A stretch of 7,144 nt of DNA from Cyanobacteriota bacterium (lineage in GTDB: Bacteria > Cyanobacteriota > Cyanobacteriia > Leptolyngbyales > Leptolyngbyaceae): NCBI GenBank assembly GCA_027482985.1, contig JAIXVO010000738.1:1-7144 (forward strand), in the 5' to 3' direction. Shown one piece after another: positions 5,357 through 7,144 of this stretch (position 1 is the first letter of the stretch; each line of letters starts with the position of its first letter). The notes under the pieces are model-generated. The model was given only the letters and a program-made list of their open reading frames with translations. It made no database searches and was not told where the DNA came from. Both the position numbers and the translations under genes were made by a program.

Positions 5357-6232
5357 TTGTCAGAGAAATCTTTGTCATTGCTGTCTGCTGCCCCGCGTCG
5401 CTTGTGGTTGATTGGGGGCACTCAGGAAAGTGCACGGCTGGCGCGATCGCTGGCGGCTGAGCAAATTCCCTGTTGGATTACCATCACGACCGAAGCGGCG
5501 CGGGCACTTTATCCCCTCAGCCCGCACTTGCACATTTGGGTGGGTCGCTTAGCTGCCGAGATGCTGCCCGCCTGGATTCAAACTCATGCCATTGTCGCGA
5601 TTCTGGATGCCTCCCATCCGTTCGCGACCGAAATTTCGCAATCGGCGATCGCGGTAGCCACCCAACTGGCGCTGCCTTACCTCCGCTTTGAACGACCGGG
5701 AATGGCGCTGCCGGAGGCAGATGGTACACACCCTGACCCGGCAAAGGAAAGTGGACCAGGGGCGGCAGTGGGCAAGGAGTGGACTGGAAGTAGCGCAGCA
5801 CATCTGACGTTTTCCAGTTTCCAGAGTTTGTTGGCGACGGAAGTGTTGCTGGGGCAGCGGGTGTTGCTCACGGTGGGATATCGTCCGCTGGTCTGGTTTC
5901 AACCCTGGCAGGGACAAGCGACCCTGTTTGCGCGAATCTTACCTTCGGTGACAGCGTTGCAGGCCGCGATCGCTGCTGGCTTCACGCCCGATCGCTTAAT
6001 TGCGCTGCGACCTCCCGTTACAGCTCCCGTCGAGCAAGCACTCTGGCACCAGTGGCAAATTTCTGTGGTCGTCACCAAAGCGTCGGGGGCAGCGGGAGGC
6101 GAGGATGTCAAACGAGCAGTGGCAACAGCACTGGGGGTGCAGTTAATCACGATCGCCCGTCCCGATTTGGTCTATCCACAACAAACGGCTGATCTGGCGA
6201 TCGCCCTGCAATTCTGTCAGCAACATCTTTGA
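5357..6232 (+). CDS. cobK: precorrin-6A / cobalt-precorrin-6A reductase
   Basis: This encodes 291 residues. CobK/CbiJ reduces the corrin macrocycle of precorrin-6A (or its cobalt form) with NADPH during cobalamin synthesis in the cytoplasm. Family motifs are all visible in order: the nucleotide-binding GGTQES (20-25), DASHPFA (84-90), RFERP (110-114), TVGYR (172-176), FARILPS (191-197), KASGAAGG (241-248) and ARPD (267-270). It is longer than the roughly 250 residues usual for the family. The excess is mostly a Gly/Pro/Ala-rich segment at about 116-148, between the RFERP motif and the second domain, probably a surface loop. The start is uncertain: TTG at 5357 fits but has only a weak purine run before it. 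A later TTG at 5372 has AGAG 8 nt upstream and still retains the GGT motif. No other cob/cbi gene is adjacent. Confidence 0.93.
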   Translation: MSEKSLSLLSAAPRRLWLIGGTQESARLARSLAAEQIPCWITITTEAARALYPLSPHLHIWVGRLAAEMLPAWIQTHAIVAILDASHPFATEISQSAIAVATQLALPYLRFERPGMALPEADGTHPDPAKESGPGAAVGKEWTGSSAAHLTFSSFQSLLATEVLLGQRVLLTVGYRPLVWFQPWQGQATLFARILPSVTALQAAIAAGFTPDRLIALRPPVTAPVEQALWHQWQISVVVTKASGAAGGEDVKRAVATALGVQLITIARPDLVYPQQTADLAIALQFCQQHL

Positions 6233-6254
6233 TCGCCAGCACAGGAACTTCCAG

Positions 6255-6271
6255 CAGATGGCTGCCATCTG
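6255..6271 (+). terminator. 7-bp hairpin after cobK
   Basis: CAGATGG and CCATCTG pair perfectly around a CTG triloop, 23 bp past the cobK stop. No T-run follows, so it is not a standard intrinsic terminator. It may stabilise the cobK mRNA end, aid termination, or be an operator of the next gene 100 bp downstream. Confidence 0.35.
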
Positions 6272-6371
6272 AGTAAACAGCTAATGGCTTTGCAAAGCCT
6301 GCAATCAGGTCAGATTTCGATCAGGCTGAGGGTGCATCTCGCTTGTTCACTCTCTTTGACAACCACTCTCT

Positions 6372-7144
6372 ATGAAACGTCCTCACAGTTCTCGATTGTT
6401 CCCCCTCGCCGGAACTTTACCCCTGGGTGCAGTGCTCTTATGCCTCACCCCCGCGATCGGCGCGGCGCAAACCGCATCCACGCCCACCTCCACGCCGACT
6501 CCCATCACCACCCCCGCCCCGACTCCCACCCCCACGCCGCCCACCACCACTACCCCACCGCAACCGATCGCGGCCACAACGACGACCACTAGCCCTGGCA
6601 ACGGTAATTTCGTCCCGGTGGCACCCACTGGCATGCCGATCGCGGCACCCGGTCAGGTCTGGTTTCCCGGTGGAGTGCCGCAATATGGTTACCCGATCGC
6701 CACCCCAACGGCACCTATGATGATGCCAGTGCCCGTCAATAATCCGGGTGGGTTTACAGTGCAGGTCACAACTCAGGTAGGGATTCCCAGTCAGGGGGGT
6801 TATCCGATGATGGGAGTGCCTGGACAAATGCCTGTGGGTAACGGGCAAATGATGTATCCCGGCTATCCGACCTACCCAACCGTGCAAGGTGTCGCACCGG
6901 GCGTGATCCCGACGCAGGGGGGCTTTGTGCCAGTTTATCCCGGTGGTGGCTTGAATCCTACCCCCTTCCCGAATACCCCCATGCCCGTGAACAATAGCGG
7001 TTTCGGGGAGGCGATCGCCAATCCATCACTCCTCCCCCCGGCAGCCCAAAACCTGTGGCAGCAAATTATCTCGACTGCCAATGTCAGCAGTAGTCAAACG
7101 ATTACGGCCTTGCAGCAGTTGGTGCGCGATTATCCCAATTTCAC
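6372..7144 (+). CDS. secreted Pro/Thr-rich low-complexity protein, N-terminal part
   Basis: The frame is open from ATG 6372 to the right window edge (257 residues seen). TGA at 6357-6359 leaves no earlier start, though no Shine-Dalgarno is present. Residues 1-32 are a signal peptide: basic MKRPHSSR, a hydrophobic core at about 10-27, and likely cleavage after GAA. C24 is preceded by L, so it is not a classical lipobox. A Thr/Pro tract follows (36-64), then a Pro/Gly/Met/Tyr/Val-rich low-complexity stretch (about 80-210) with repeated G-Y-P and P-V motifs. From about 222 the sequence becomes ordinary and helical (LWQQI, then TALQQLVRDYP at 245-255), which looks like the start of a TPR-like helical domain continuing outside. 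This suggests an exported protein with a flexible, possibly glycosylated, linker before a helical repeat domain. The function is unknown, and the TPR suggestion is tentative. Confidence 0.8.
   Translation, partial: MKRPHSSRLFPLAGTLPLGAVLLCLTPAIGAAQTASTPTSTPTPITTPAPTPTPTPPTTTTPPQPIAATTTTTSPGNGNFVPVAPTGMPIAAPGQVWFPGGVPQYGYPIATPTAPMMMPVPVNNPGGFTVQVTTQVGIPSQGGYPMMGVPGQMPVGNGQMMYPGYPTYPTVQGVAPGVIPTQGGFVPVYPGGGLNPTPFPNTPMPVNNSGFGEAIANPSLLPPAAQNLWQQIISTANVSSSQTITALQQLVRDYPNF

Larger units (their letters stand above)
24..7018. repeat. 17 dispersed HIP1 octamers (GCGATCGC)
   Basis: Start positions are 24, 381, 1131, 1353, 2173, 2706, 2976, 3611, 4480, 4893, 5032, 5298, 5443, 5645, 5966, 6197 and 7011. 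The density is about one per 420 bp, mostly within genes and often coding Ala-Ile-Ala or Ala-Ile. HIP1 is a palindrome characteristic of many cyanobacterial genomes. Its even spread, including the intergenic regions, indicates that no segment here is a recent import from a HIP1-poor genome. Confidence 0.93.

Noticed and set aside
6356..6361. Perfect -35 hexamer TTGACA
   Set aside because: It is only 10 bp before the ATG at 6372, so its -10 would lie inside the coding sequence, and none is seen there. Probably chance.
6438..6887. 149-codon open frame antisense to the Pro/Thr-rich gene
   Set aside because: It is Gly/Arg/His-rich low complexity, as expected from the complement of a Pro/Thr-rich coding region, and lies opposite a frame with a good signal peptide.

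Overview
The window looks like a piece of a cyanobacterial chromosome. The best evidence is the octamer GCGATCGC (HIP1), present at 17 positions in 7.1 kb where chance predicts about 0.1. A PEP-CTERM (exosortase-sorted) envelope protein and a CobK-type cobalamin biosynthesis gene fit this. I cannot name the genus. I see no rRNA, tRNA, CRISPR array, transposase or phage gene.

Layout: positions 1-3262 carry four genes, all on the minus strand. Read in the direction of transcription they are a class I SAM-dependent methyltransferase (2396-3262), a HAD-superfamily phosphatase/phosphomutase-like protein with an unusual DFNG motif I (1618-2322), a small cysteine-rich winged-helix protein (959-1312), and the N-terminal 300 residues of a MASE1 membrane-sensor protein that runs off the left edge (1-901). 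Positions 3263-3784 are a long divergent intergenic region. It contains a clear intrinsic terminator pointing leftwards (3372-3401), a nested inverted-repeat structure (3471-3543), a TATAAT box and a 30-codon ORF on the minus strand. Together these suggest an unrecognised small RNA, leader or micro-gene. Next come a secreted PEP-CTERM protein (3785-4396, plus), a strong hairpin cluster between convergent genes, a second HAD hydrolase with canonical motifs (4491-5294, minus), and, divergent from it, cobK, precorrin-6A/cobalt-precorrin-6A reductase (5357-6232, plus). Last is the N-terminal part of a secreted Pro/Thr-rich protein (6372-7144, plus) that runs off the right edge.

How the genes work together: no complete pathway is visible. 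The winged-helix gene and the MASE1 gene are separated by 57 bp on the same strand and may be a regulator-sensor pair. The methyltransferase and first HAD gene are separated by 73 bp and may be co-transcribed. CobK belongs to corrin-ring synthesis, but no other cob/cbi gene is present, which agrees with the scattered cobalamin genes common in cyanobacteria. The part least explained by ordinary annotation is the 3370-3545 block.
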